NCBI GenBank assembly: GCA_028288775.1
Contig: JAQGHP010000041.1
Coordinates: 1 to 8,485 of the forward strand
DNA: 8,485 bases
Source: Phycisphaerales bacterium
GTDB lineage: Bacteria; Planctomycetota; Phycisphaerae; Tepidisphaerales; Tepidisphaeraceae
Reading direction: 5' to 3'
Of the stretch, positions 1 to 6,219 are shown in pieces. Position 1 is the stretch's first letter. Every line of letters starts with the position of its first letter. Made by a program: the position numbers and the translations under genes. A model generated the notes under the pieces. That model did no database searches, was not told the DNA's origin, and saw nothing but the letters and a program-made list of their open reading frames with translations.

Positions 1-107
1 GCGCGGAGGCCTTCGAGGCCTGCCGCTGGCTCATCGACACGCTGAAGGTGGAGGTGGCCATTTGGAAGAAAGAGGTTTGGGATGATGGAAGTAGGACGTG
101 GGTGTGA
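1..107 (+). CDS. moaE: Molybdopterin synthase catalytic subunit MoaE, C-terminal fragment
   Basis: This is the 3' end of a gene cut by the left edge of the window. The frame begins at base 3 and gives 34 residues, starting AEAFEACRW and ending at a TGA at 105-107. MoaE is the large subunit of molybdopterin synthase. It transfers sulfur from thiocarboxylated MoaD to precursor Z (cPMP) in the cytoplasm. The fragment has the family's C-terminal signature: an A-F-x-A helix, then L-I-D-x-L-K, then I-W-K-K-E, and an aromatic tail after D-G. The two lysines, in LK and WK, lie seven residues apart, as do the catalytic Lys119 and Lys126 of E. coli MoaE. The usual V-P-I-W-K reads V-A-I-W-K here. The N-terminal part and any moaD neighbour lie outside the window. 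The frame ends slightly earlier than some homologues. Confidence 0.82.
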   Translation, partial: AEAFEACRWLIDTLKVEVAIWKKEVWDDGSRTWV

Positions 108-171
108 TGGTCGGTGGTCAGTGGCCCGTCGTCATCAACGCGCACCTTGACGTTCCGCCCCTCATCCTGAT

Positions 172-197
172 CCTCTCCCCTGAGTACGAGGGAGAGG
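172..197 (+). terminator. Hairpin downstream of moaE, possible weak terminator
   Basis: An 8-bp perfect stem (172-179 with 190-197) closes a 10-nt loop, 65 nt after the moaE stop codon. No T-tract follows, so a classical intrinsic terminator is not supported. It may equally be part of the surrounding repeat. Confidence 0.25.
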
Positions 198-332
198 GGG
201 CCAGAGCAGGCCTCCGGCCCGACACGCCCCGGCTCCGAAAAATTTATGGAGCATGTTCGAGGGTCGGACCACCTTGTCAGGGGAGAGCGAAGATACGAGC
301 ATCGGTAACAACTCACTAAGGACAACGGACCA

Positions 333-360
333 CTGACAACTGACAACGGCCTCCTATAAT
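333..360 (+). promoter_or_regulatory. Sigma70-like promoter of the DUF4149 gene
   Basis: A perfect TATAAT lies at 355-360, with CTGACA (5 of 6 to TTGACA) at 333-338 and a 16-nt spacer. The start codon at 368 is only 7 nt beyond the -10 box, and no Shine-Dalgarno sequence fits. Transcription would therefore begin at or next to the ATG, giving a leaderless mRNA. This is inference from spacing. Confidence 0.55.
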
Positions 361-367
361 CCCCGCC

Positions 368-946
368 ATGGAATTTGCCTTCACGATTGTACAACTCATC
401 TATTGGCTCGCGCTGGCCACGTGGTTCGGCGGCGTGTTGTTCATCGCCATCGCCGCACCGATCATCTTTCGCACCGTTCGCGAAACGGACCCGACGCTCC
501 CCATGGTGCTGAGCGTCAATATGGAAGGCCAGCACAGCACGCTGCTCGCCGGCTCGATCGTCGCCAACCTCCTGGCGGCGTTCCAGCGGATTCAGCTTGC
601 CTGCGCGGGGGCGCTGCTGGTGGCGATCATCGGGCAGTGGGTGATGTTTTATCCGGGCCAGCTTTTTTCCCTGGTGCTCCGCTCGGCCCTTTTCCTGGCG
701 ACGACGGCGCTGGTGATCTACGACTGGCGCGTTGTTTCGCCTTCGATTTACAGGAGCCGCCAGCAGTACATCGACCACGCGGATGAGCCCGAGATCGCCA
801 ATCCCGCCAAAGAGCAGTTCGACCGCTTTCATGCCGAGAGCGTGATGCTTTTGACGATCGAGCTGGCCCTGCTTCTGGGGCTGGTGCTTTTTAGCGCCGG
901 GATCACCGCGCCGCTTCACGCAATGCCGACTGTGCCGCATCCTTGA
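368..946 (+). CDS. DUF4149/TMEM205-like integral membrane protein
   Basis: This 192-residue protein has about four membrane-spanning segments, near residues 8-34, 64-95, 98-118 and 157-180. The first contains W-L-A-L-A-x-W-F-G-G followed by A-A-P-I-I-F. Together with a hydrophilic loop ending F-D-R-F-H-A-E-S just before the last helix, this is the layout of the DUF4149/TMEM205-like family. Members are bacterial inner-membrane proteins of unknown biochemical role, so no reaction can be given. The short cytoplasmic or periplasmic loop at 119-157 is rich in charge. The ATG at 368 is chosen because a TATAAT box ends 7 nt before it and the first helix begins eight residues in. nth begins 46 nt downstream on the same strand, so the two may be co-transcribed. 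An alternative frame at 403-786 inside this gene is a shadow. Confidence 0.75.
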   Translation: MEFAFTIVQLIYWLALATWFGGVLFIAIAAPIIFRTVRETDPTLPMVLSVNMEGQHSTLLAGSIVANLLAAFQRIQLACAGALLVAIIGQWVMFYPGQLFSLVLRSALFLATTALVIYDWRVVSPSIYRSRQQYIDHADEPEIANPAKEQFDRFHAESVMLLTIELALLLGLVLFSAGITAPLHAMPTVPHP

Positions 947-980
947 AATTGCGGCCGTTTCCTCGCCATCCTTGCACCCC

Positions 981-984
981 GGAG
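981..984 (+). promoter_or_regulatory. Ribosome binding site that sets the nth start
   Basis: GGAG at 981-984 lies 8 nt before the ATG at 993. It favours that codon over the in-frame TTG at 972, which would add seven residues (MHPGVPP) not expected in the family. Confidence 0.5.
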
Positions 985-992
985 TCCCGCCC

Positions 993-1697
993 ATGCCGCG
1001 TGCGCTGTCCCGAAAAATGATCGAGCGGAAGGAGCGTGTCGCCACGATCCTGCCGATCTTGAAACGAACCTATCCGCAGGCCAAATGCAGCCTCGACCAC
1101 TGCACGCCGCTGGAATTGATCGTGGCGACGATCCTTTCGGCACAATCCACGGATGAGCGGGTGAACATCGTCACCAAGGATCTGTTCAAGAAGTACACAT
1201 CGGCGAAGCACTACGCGGCCGTTCCACAGGAAGAGCTCGAGCGCGACATTCATTCCACCGGCTTCTATCGCAACAAGGCCAAATCGATTCGCGGAATGGC
1301 CGCCGCAATCCTGGAGAAGCATGGAGGAGAAGTCCCACAGACTATGGAGGAATTGATCGAGCTCCCCGGCGTCGGCCGCAAGACGGCGAACGTGGTGCTC
1401 GGCAACGCGTTCAACATCAACATCGGCGTGACGGTGGACACGCACGTCACCCGGCTGGCGAATCGCCTGAAGCTCACCGACCACGAAACGGATGCGGTGA
1501 AAATCGAGCAGGATTTGATGCCGCTGGTACCGCAGAAGGACTGGGCGCTCTGGTCGCACCTGCTGATCCATCACGGTCGCGCCATCTGCACCGCCCGCAA
1601 CCCCCAATGCGAGAAGTGCCCGATCTTCAGTGCCTGCCCGAGCGGGCCGAAGTTCATCGCCGAGCGTGAGAAGAAGCAGAAGAAGACGGCGAAGTAA
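993..1697 (+). CDS. nth: Endonuclease III (DNA glycosylase/AP lyase)
   Basis: This is a bifunctional base-excision repair enzyme. It removes oxidised pyrimidines and cleaves the AP site by beta-elimination. The product has 234 residues, slightly longer than the usual 210-220. The helix-hairpin-helix reads L-P-G-V-G-R-K-T-A (residues 124-132), with catalytic Lys130. The catalytic Asp is Asp149 in V-D-T-H-V. The [4Fe-4S] cluster motif is complete as C-x6-C-x2-C-x5-C at Cys199, 206, 209 and 215. The substrate-site segment I-L-S-A-Q-S-T-D is at residues 47-54. The tail ends in a lysine-rich stretch after the cluster. The ATG at 993 is preferred because of a GGAG 8 nt upstream. The gene follows the DUF4149 gene by 46 nt. 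A 296-bp inverted repeat begins 25 nt after the stop. Confidence 0.95.
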   Translation: MPRALSRKMIERKERVATILPILKRTYPQAKCSLDHCTPLELIVATILSAQSTDERVNIVTKDLFKKYTSAKHYAAVPQEELERDIHSTGFYRNKAKSIRGMAAAILEKHGGEVPQTMEELIELPGVGRKTANVVLGNAFNINIGVTVDTHVTRLANRLKLTDHETDAVKIEQDLMPLVPQKDWALWSHLLIHHGRAICTARNPQCEKCPIFSACPSGPKFIAEREKKQKKTAK

Positions 1698-1722
1698 CCG
1701 GCTTGGTAGGAAAGCAGAAAAG

Positions 1723-2018
1723 GTGCCGCCACAGATGGACACGGATGAACACAGATGGGGATCGATTGCCGTGGCATGGGCGGCCCGCCCATGTCCCCAT
1801 TCTGATTTCGACAGTCAGATCACAAAGAGCACAGAGGCCACAAAGGGCACAGAGGGGAATTCCTCGAACTTGCAGTGAATTTTTCTCCGTCTTTTCTGTG
1901 CCCTTTGTGGCCTCGGTGATTTCGAGGATCGAATTTACGGCGTAAAACATGGGCGGGCCGCCCATGCCAGGGCAATTGATCCCCATCTGTGTTCATCCGT
2001 GTTCATCTGTGGCGACAC
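1723..2018. repeat. Long nested inverted-repeat element (~296 bp)
   Basis: The outer arms 1723-1793 and 1948-2018 are reverse complements at 67 of 71 positions; the mismatches are at 1726, 1737, 1765 and 1771. Each arm is modular. The outer part is built from short repeating words (CACAGATG, ACACGGATGAACACAGATGG). The inner part is a 19-nt self-complementary hairpin, CATGGGCGG-C-CCGCCCATG, at 1775-1793 and 1948-1966. Within the 154-nt loop lies a second inverted repeat: 1834-1853 and 1895-1914 are exact 20-nt complements with the word CCACAAAGGGCACAGA. The whole could extrude as a large cruciform or fold into a long RNA hairpin. No transposase is present. Short frames across it, on both strands, are translations of the repeat and not genes. 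I recall similar words as dispersed repeats in planctomycete genomes, but I cannot verify that here. Confidence 0.85.
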
Positions 2019-2057
2019 TTCCTCTAGCTGCACTTTTTCATCTATGCCCGTCCGCGC

Positions 2058-2087
2058 TTGCGGTAGCATGCGGTTCGAACCGACAAT
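2058..2087 (+). promoter_or_regulatory. Possible promoter of the first hydrolase
   Basis: TTGCGG at 2058-2063 and GACAAT at 2082-2087 are separated by 18 nt. The -10-like box ends 6 nt before the ATG at 2094, and no Shine-Dalgarno sequence is visible, so the transcript may be leaderless. The hexamers are imperfect, which keeps confidence low. Confidence 0.35.
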
Positions 2088-2093
2088 ACGTCG

Positions 2094-2984
2094 ATGGGAA
2101 ATCCGAGGCTGCGGCGACTGCGGAAGGCCGCCGTGGGATTCGTGGTGGTTTACGGGGTGATCGCCATGACGTTGGCGGGTTGTGCCGATCGGTTGATTTT
2201 GTATCCGAGCCGCGAGGCGATCGAGGTGCCCGGTGCGGCACGGCTGGAAATACCGGGGCCGGCGGGGCCGGTGGAGGTCTGGACGATGCGGTCGCCGCGG
2301 GCGCTGTCACAGGAGCCCGAGGCGTTTGTGCTGGAGTTCGTGGGGAACGCATCGCGGGCGGAGTGGAGCGTGCCCTTGATAGCGGGGCAGTGGGGGGAGC
2401 GGCCGGTCGAGGTGTGGGCGGTGAATTACCCCGGTTATGGGAGCAGCGCGGGGGACGCGAAGCTCAAGTCAATTTCCCCCGCGGGGCTGGCCGTCTTCGA
2501 TGCGTTGAAGGTACACGCGGGCGCGCGGCCGATTTTCGTCAGCGGGCATAGCATCGGCACGGCCGCGGCACTAAGCGTGGCGGCCCGGCGGCGGGTCGAT
2601 GGGCTGGTGCTGCAAAACCCGCCGCCATTGCGGCAACTGATCATTGGTAAATTCGGCTGGTGGAATCTCTGGCTGGCGGCGGTGCCGGTGGCGCTGCACG
2701 TGCCGGGGGAATTGGATTCGTTGGAAAATGGCCGGCACATTCATGCGCCAGCCGTGTTCGTTTTGGGGGATGCCGACACGCTCGTCCCGCCGGCGTATCA
2801 TCAGAAAGTTGTGGACGCGTTTGCGGGCGAGAAGCAGGTGATCCACATCCCGGACGGGGGGCACAACGATCCTGTTTATGGGGCATCGGCGGTTCGGCTT
2901 GAGGCTTCCCTCGACTGGTTGTGGGCGAAGGCCCGAACGCCAAAGGATGCGTCCACAGCGGCCTCAGTTCGAGCCGGCAAATGA
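2094..2984 (+). CDS. Alpha/beta hydrolase, predicted lipoprotein
   Basis: This 296-residue serine hydrolase has an N-terminal lipoprotein signal: basic residues 5-11, a hydrophobic core at 12-27 and lipobox L-A-G-C with Cys30. It is therefore probably anchored on the periplasmic side. The body after the Cys begins A-D-R-L-I-L-Y-P-S, like the start of Bem46/ABHD-type hydrolases. The nucleophile elbow is G-H-S-I-G with Ser153. The acid is likely Asp228 in G-D-A-D-T-L-V-P, and the base is His257 in G-G-H-N-D. The oxyanion region reads F-V-G-N-A (82-86), where relatives commonly have H-G-N-A. Other marks are N-Y-P-G-Y-G (111-116), N-P-P-P-L-R (175-180) and F-G-W-W-N-L-W-L (187-194). The substrate cannot be told; an esterase, lipase or peptidase is possible. 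A paralogue follows 47 nt downstream. Confidence 0.85.
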   Translation: MGNPRLRRLRKAAVGFVVVYGVIAMTLAGCADRLILYPSREAIEVPGAARLEIPGPAGPVEVWTMRSPRALSQEPEAFVLEFVGNASRAEWSVPLIAGQWGERPVEVWAVNYPGYGSSAGDAKLKSISPAGLAVFDALKVHAGARPIFVSGHSIGTAAALSVAARRRVDGLVLQNPPPLRQLIIGKFGWWNLWLAAVPVALHVPGELDSLENGRHIHAPAVFVLGDADTLVPPAYHQKVVDAFAGEKQVIHIPDGGHNDPVYGASAVRLEASLDWLWAKARTPKDASTAASVRAGK

Positions 2985-3031
2985 AGGGCTCAACGCCGTC
3001 CCATGGCCGGCCATCGAGCAGGGGTCATCCC

Positions 3032-3805
3032 ATGAAACGCTGCCTTGCCGATCGACTGATCCTTTTTCCGTCTACCAAACGCATCGAGCCCAAGGCGGTT
3101 ACGCAGCATTTGGCGGTCTGCCCATCGGGCCGGTTGGAACTCTTCTGGCAACGTTCGGCGGCCGTAAACGGGTGCGAGGCCGAGGCGTTCGTACTGTCGT
3201 TCGTTGGCAACAACGGAAGGGCCGAGAACGAATTGCGCAGGGCGGCGCGACTGTGGATGGACTGGCCCGTTGAGCTTTGGGCGATGAATTATCCTGGCTT
3301 CGGGACGAGCGATGGTCCGGCGACGTTGCGATCGCTCGCGCCGGCGGCGCTGGCGGCGTACGATGCGGTGGCAGCGAAGGCGCAAGGGCGTCCAATTCTC
3401 GTTGCCGGGCACAGTTTGGGGGCGACGTCCGCATTGGCGGTTTCGGCTCGGCGCGACGTCGCGGGGATCATCCTGCACAATCCACCGCCATTACGTGAAG
3501 TCACGATGGGGAGATTCGGTTGGTGGAATCTATGGCTCGGCGCGATGCACGTCGCGCGGGCGGTGCCGGCGGATTTGGACGCGATTGCGAACGCACAAGC
3601 GAGTACGAGTCCGGCTGTGTTTCTATTGGCAAAACGGGATGGCCTGGTGCCGCCGCGGTTTCAGGACATGGTCGTAAACGCGTACGCGGGGCCAAAGCAG
3701 ATGGTGAGTCTTCCGAACGCCCGTCATAACTGGCCGGTTACGGATGACGACTTGCCTCGTGTGAAAGAGGCGATGTTCTGGCTGTGGGAGCAGGTCCACG
3801 CTTGA
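3032..3805 (+). CDS. Alpha/beta hydrolase, tandem paralogue without signal peptide
   Basis: This 257-residue hydrolase matches the preceding one along its length, roughly half the residues by eye. The triad is Ser128 in G-H-S-L-G, Asp203 in R-D-G-L-V-P and His232 in A-R-H-N-W. The shared signatures F-V-G-N (57-60), N-Y-P-G-F-G, N-P-P-P-L-R and F-G-W-W-N-L-W-L are all kept. The ATG at 3032 is chosen because it places M-K-R-C-L-A-D-R-L-I-L over the paralogue's C-A-D-R-L-I-L, and because AGGGGT lies about 6 nt upstream. The frame is open back to 2921, but that extension is hydrophilic and overlaps the upstream gene. The protein thus lacks the signal peptide and lipobox of its neighbour and is predicted to be cytoplasmic. 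Its substrate is unknown. The two genes probably form an operon that arose by tandem duplication. Confidence 0.85.
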   Translation: MKRCLADRLILFPSTKRIEPKAVTQHLAVCPSGRLELFWQRSAAVNGCEAEAFVLSFVGNNGRAENELRRAARLWMDWPVELWAMNYPGFGTSDGPATLRSLAPAALAAYDAVAAKAQGRPILVAGHSLGATSALAVSARRDVAGIILHNPPPLREVTMGRFGWWNLWLGAMHVARAVPADLDAIANAQASTSPAVFLLAKRDGLVPPRFQDMVVNAYAGPKQMVSLPNARHNWPVTDDDLPRVKEAMFWLWEQVHA

Positions 3806-3823
3806 CGGCGGCCGCCCACTCCC

Positions 3824-3852
3824 CTGAAAATTGCGGCTTGTCGCGCTACAAT
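3824..3852 (+). promoter_or_regulatory. Probable ligA promoter
   Basis: CTGAAA at 3824-3829 (4 of 6 to TTGACA) and TACAAT at 3847-3852 (5 of 6 to TATAAT) are spaced by 17 nt, between the hydrolase stop and the ligA ATG at 3871. The predicted start of transcription near 3859 gives a leader of only about 12 nt. An out-of-frame ATG at 3857 lies at the predicted transcript edge. Confidence 0.5.
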
Positions 3853-3870
3853 TCCGATGGGGTTTTCTGC

Positions 3871-5892
3871 ATGGCTGAATCAATCGAAAAGCGGGTGGCG
3901 AAGCTCAGGGACGAGCTTAATCGCCATAGTTATCTCTACTACGTTTTGGCGAAGCCGGAGATTTCCGATCAGCAGTTCGACAAGCTTCTACGCGAGCTGG
4001 CGGATCTGGAGGAGATGCACCCGGAATGCAAATCGCCTGATTCGCCGACTCAGCGGGTCGGCGGGCAGCCGATCGAGGGGTTTCGGCAGGTCACGCACGC
4101 CGTGCCGATGATGAGCATCGACAACACGTACGATGAGGAGGACGTGCGCGCGTTTGACGAGCGCGTGCGGAAAGGACTCGGGGGCGAAAGCATCTGCTAT
4201 GTGCTGGAGCCGAAGGTGGACGGAGTCGCCTCGTCGTTGCGATATGAAAACGGCGTGCTGGTTCTCGTGGCCACGCGGGGGGATGGACGCGTGGGGGACG
4301 ATATTAGCGCACAGGCGCGCACGATCCAATCGGTGCCTCTGCGGCTGCATGACGGGGGTGATCTGCCGAAGGTGCTGGAGGTGCGCGGGGAAATCTACAT
4401 GAACACCGCCGACTTCCAGCGGCTCAACAAGGAGCGGGCCGCGGCGGGGCTGGACGTGTTCATGAACCCGCGCAACCTCACCACCGGCACGCTCAAACAG
4501 CTCGACCCGAAAATCACGGCGCAGCGAAAGCTCCGGTTCGTCAGCCACGGCGTGGGGCAGGTCGAGCCGATGCTCACGGAGAGCTATTGGCAATGGCTTA
4601 CGCTGCTCAAGTCCTGGCGGCTGCCGGTGAACGAGCACACGACGTATGCGAAGGACGTGGAGGAAGTGCTCGCGACGATCAAGTCGTTTGAGGAAGTGCG
4701 CGGGAAACTGCCGTTCCAAACGGACGGCATCGTGATCAAGGTTGATGCGTTCAAGCAGCGGGCGCGGCTGGGGGTGACGAGCAAGTCGCCGCGGTGGGTG
4801 ATCGCGTACAAATACGCCGCCGAGCAGGCGCAGACGGTGATCCGCGAGGTGGATTGGCAGGTCGGCAAGGGGGGGACGCTCACGCCCGTTGCGCGGATGG
4901 AGCCGGTGTTCGTCGCGGGGACGATGGTGTCGAATGCATCGCTGCACAACATCGAGCAGATCCGCCGGCTCGATCTGCACGTCGGCGACACGATCGTGCT
5001 GGAAAAGGCCGGCGAAGTGATCCCCTACGTGCGCCAGGCGGTGCCGGAAAAACGGCCCAAGGGGGCCAAGCCGATCGAGCCGCCCAAGAAGTGCCCGTCG
5101 TGCGGCAGCAAGGTCGAGAAGGAGGAGGGCACGCCGTACATCCGCTGCGTCAACCCCGATTGCCCGGCGCAATTTCTCGAGCGCCTCAAATGGTTCTGCG
5201 GGCGCAAGCAGATGGACCTGGAAAACGTGGGAGACAAACTCGTCGATCAGCTTGTGGCCAAGGGGCTGGTAAAGACGTTCGCCGACCTGTATCGGCTAAA
5301 AAAGGAAGATCTGCTGGAGCTGGAGCGGATGGGGGAGAAGAGCGCGCAGAATGTGATAGACGCGATCGAGGGGAGCCGAACTTGCGGGCTGGACCGCTTG
5401 CTAGCGGGGCTGGGGATTCCGCACGTGGGCAACCGCATCGCATACGTACTGGCGAGCAGCTTCGGCTCGCTGGATGCGCTGTGCCAGGCGTCCGTCGAGG
5501 AGTTGTTGGCGGTGAACGAAATTGGGCCGGGGATTGCGGATTCCGTCCACAGCTTCTGCCACAACAAGGCGGGGCAGCACGTGATCACTGAGCTCAAGAG
5601 CGTGGGGATCGACCCACAGATGGAAGTCGTAAAGCCCGCGGCGGAAGGCTCGGACAGTGCGCGGCCACTGGCGGGGCAGACGGTGGTGGTGACGGGGACG
5701 CTGCCGACGCTCGGGCGGACGGAGGTTGAGGAGATGATCGTCAAGCTCGGCGGGAAGGCGGCGGGCAGCGTCAGCAAGAAGACCAGCTTCGTTGTCGCGG
5801 GGGAATCCGCGGGAAGCAAGCTGGATAAGGCCAAGGCGCTGGGCGTGGCGGTGCTGACGGAGGCCGAGTTCCTCAAGAAAATCGGCAAGTAA
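3871..5892 (+). CDS. ligA: NAD-dependent DNA ligase LigA
   Basis: This 673-residue enzyme seals nicks between Okazaki fragments and in repair, using NAD+ as the adenyl donor. The length is typical for the family. In order: domain Ia with the tyrosine-rich Y-L-Y-Y-V (21-25) and Y/D residues that bind NAD+; the nucleotidyltransferase domain with K-V-D-G, where Lys115 is the adenylated lysine; D-G-I-V-I-K (285-290); and P-R-W-V-I-A-Y-K (307-314). Next come the OB fold (from about 320), a four-cysteine zinc finger at Cys408, 411, 426 and 431 (C-x2-C-x14-C-x4-C), helix-hairpin-helix repeats (about 455-585) and a C-terminal BRCT domain (about 597-673). The usual V-G-R-T-G is V-G-K-G-G at 331-335. 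The start is the ATG at 3871, since M-A-E-S-I-E-K-R leads directly into the family N-terminus. The frame is open upstream to 3784, but that part overlaps the hydrolase gene. Large antisense frames here are shadows. Confidence 0.97.
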   Translation: MAESIEKRVAKLRDELNRHSYLYYVLAKPEISDQQFDKLLRELADLEEMHPECKSPDSPTQRVGGQPIEGFRQVTHAVPMMSIDNTYDEEDVRAFDERVRKGLGGESICYVLEPKVDGVASSLRYENGVLVLVATRGDGRVGDDISAQARTIQSVPLRLHDGGDLPKVLEVRGEIYMNTADFQRLNKERAAAGLDVFMNPRNLTTGTLKQLDPKITAQRKLRFVSHGVGQVEPMLTESYWQWLTLLKSWRLPVNEHTTYAKDVEEVLATIKSFEEVRGKLPFQTDGIVIKVDAFKQRARLGVTSKSPRWVIAYKYAAEQAQTVIREVDWQVGKGGTLTPVARMEPVFVAGTMVSNASLHNIEQIRRLDLHVGDTIVLEKAGEVIPYVRQAVPEKRPKGAKPIEPPKKCPSCGSKVEKEEGTPYIRCVNPDCPAQFLERLKWFCGRKQMDLENVGDKLVDQLVAKGLVKTFADLYRLKKEDLLELERMGEKSAQNVIDAIEGSRTCGLDRLLAGLGIPHVGNRIAYVLASSFGSLDALCQASVEELLAVNEIGPGIADSVHSFCHNKAGQHVITELKSVGIDPQMEVVKPAAEGSDSARPLAGQTVVVTGTLPTLGRTEVEEMIVKLGGKAAGSVSKKTSFVVAGESAGSKLDKAKALGVAVLTEAEFLKKIGK

Positions 5893-5981
5893 GTCCGCCA
5901 CGATGCGGCCGCGGTTCGACTGTGGCGACCGCTGGCGCGCGAGGCAAATACCGTTCACGAATTGCTAAAGCTCGCCCGACC

Positions 5982-6156
5982 TCAGTTGTTTACTGCGTTC
6001 CGCGCGTCCAAAGCCCGTCCAGCCTCAATCGTTTAGCCGCCCCGCTTGCGAGGCGCGTTTCGCGTCAGCGAAAGACAAACGCCCCGCAAGCGGGGCGGCT
6101 AAACAAATGCTCAGCCCGCACGGGCTTTGCCCGCGAAGAGCAGTAAACAATTTCTC
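5982..6156. mobile_element. MITE-like long inverted repeat with 9-bp flanking direct repeat
   Basis: This sits in the 383-bp spacer (5893-6275) between the convergent ligA and CHRD genes. The arms 5986-6055 and 6080-6150 are imperfect reverse complements over about 70 nt. The tips are exact for 11 nt (TTGTTTACTGC at 5986-5996 and GCAGTAAACAA at 6140-6150), the middles are diverged, and the inner 25 nt match at 24 positions. The 9-bp word CGCCCGACC occurs at 5973-5981, just before the left arm, and again at 6157-6165, just after the right arm. That resembles a target-site duplication. There is no transposase or other protein, so a non-autonomous element is the natural reading. A non-mobile repeat acting as a bidirectional terminator is the alternative. 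The rest of the spacer (5893-5972 and 6166-6275) has no recognisable gene. Confidence 0.6.
6031..6104. repeat. Central GC-rich hairpin of the inverted repeat
   Basis: The inner part of the larger element is a strong stem. 6031-6055 pairs with 6080-6104 at 24 of 25 positions, with the core GCCGCCCCGCTTGCG. The loop contains a second small hairpin, TTTCGC (6058-6063) with GCGAAA (6068-6073). Near the right edge, AGCCCGCACGGGCT (6112-6125) is also self-complementary. The stem could stop transcription from either side, although no T-run is attached. Confidence 0.8.
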
Positions 6157-6219
6157 CGCCCGACCAGCGGCTTTGGCGGCGCGGAACGCGGCAATCGCCT
6201 GCGAGTGGCGCGAGTCGAT

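Larger units (their letters stand above)
108..367. repeat. Intergenic spacer with nested inverted repeats
   Basis: This 260-bp spacer holds no convincing gene. It has an outer imperfect inverted repeat of 27 nt: arms 107-133 and 321-347 match at 21 of 27 positions by eye. Inside it, CTCTCCCCTGA at 173-183 is exactly complementary to TCAGGGGAGAG at 277-287. A compact hairpin is also possible, with CCTCTCCC (172-179) pairing with GGGAGAGG (190-197) across a 10-nt loop. The hairpin could end moaE transcription, but no T-run follows it. The right outer arm overlaps the proposed promoter of the next gene. The arrangement looks like degenerate intergenic repeat DNA. An open frame at 98-319 is low-complexity and does not resemble a protein. 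Confidence 0.5.

Noticed and set aside
942..956. TTGAAATTGCGGCCG after the DUF4149 gene, similar to CTGAAAATTGCGGC at 3824-3837
   Set aside because: The second copy overlaps a plausible -35 box, but the first has no usable -10 box at 16-18 nt. The likeness is probably chance.
903..1742. Long minus-strand open frame (279 codons) opposite nth
   Set aside because: It is antisense to a complete endonuclease III with all catalytic and cluster residues. The translation is arginine-rich and without domain character.
1654..1986. Short frames with cysteine-rich LCALCGLCALC-like stretches
   Set aside because: They are translations of the short tandem words in the inverted repeat, not a metal-binding protein.
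1723..2018. CRISPR array
   Set aside because: Repeats are inverted and nested rather than evenly spaced direct repeats with unique spacers, and no cas gene is present.
3988..5172. Minus-strand open frame of 394 codons inside ligA
   Set aside because: It arises from high GC and codon bias of ligA on the other strand. The translation is R/H/L-rich and resembles no family.
4794..5591. Plus-strand second frame of 265 codons inside ligA
   Set aside because: It is a frame-shifted shadow of ligA with G/A/R-rich composition; the ligA frame is intact throughout.
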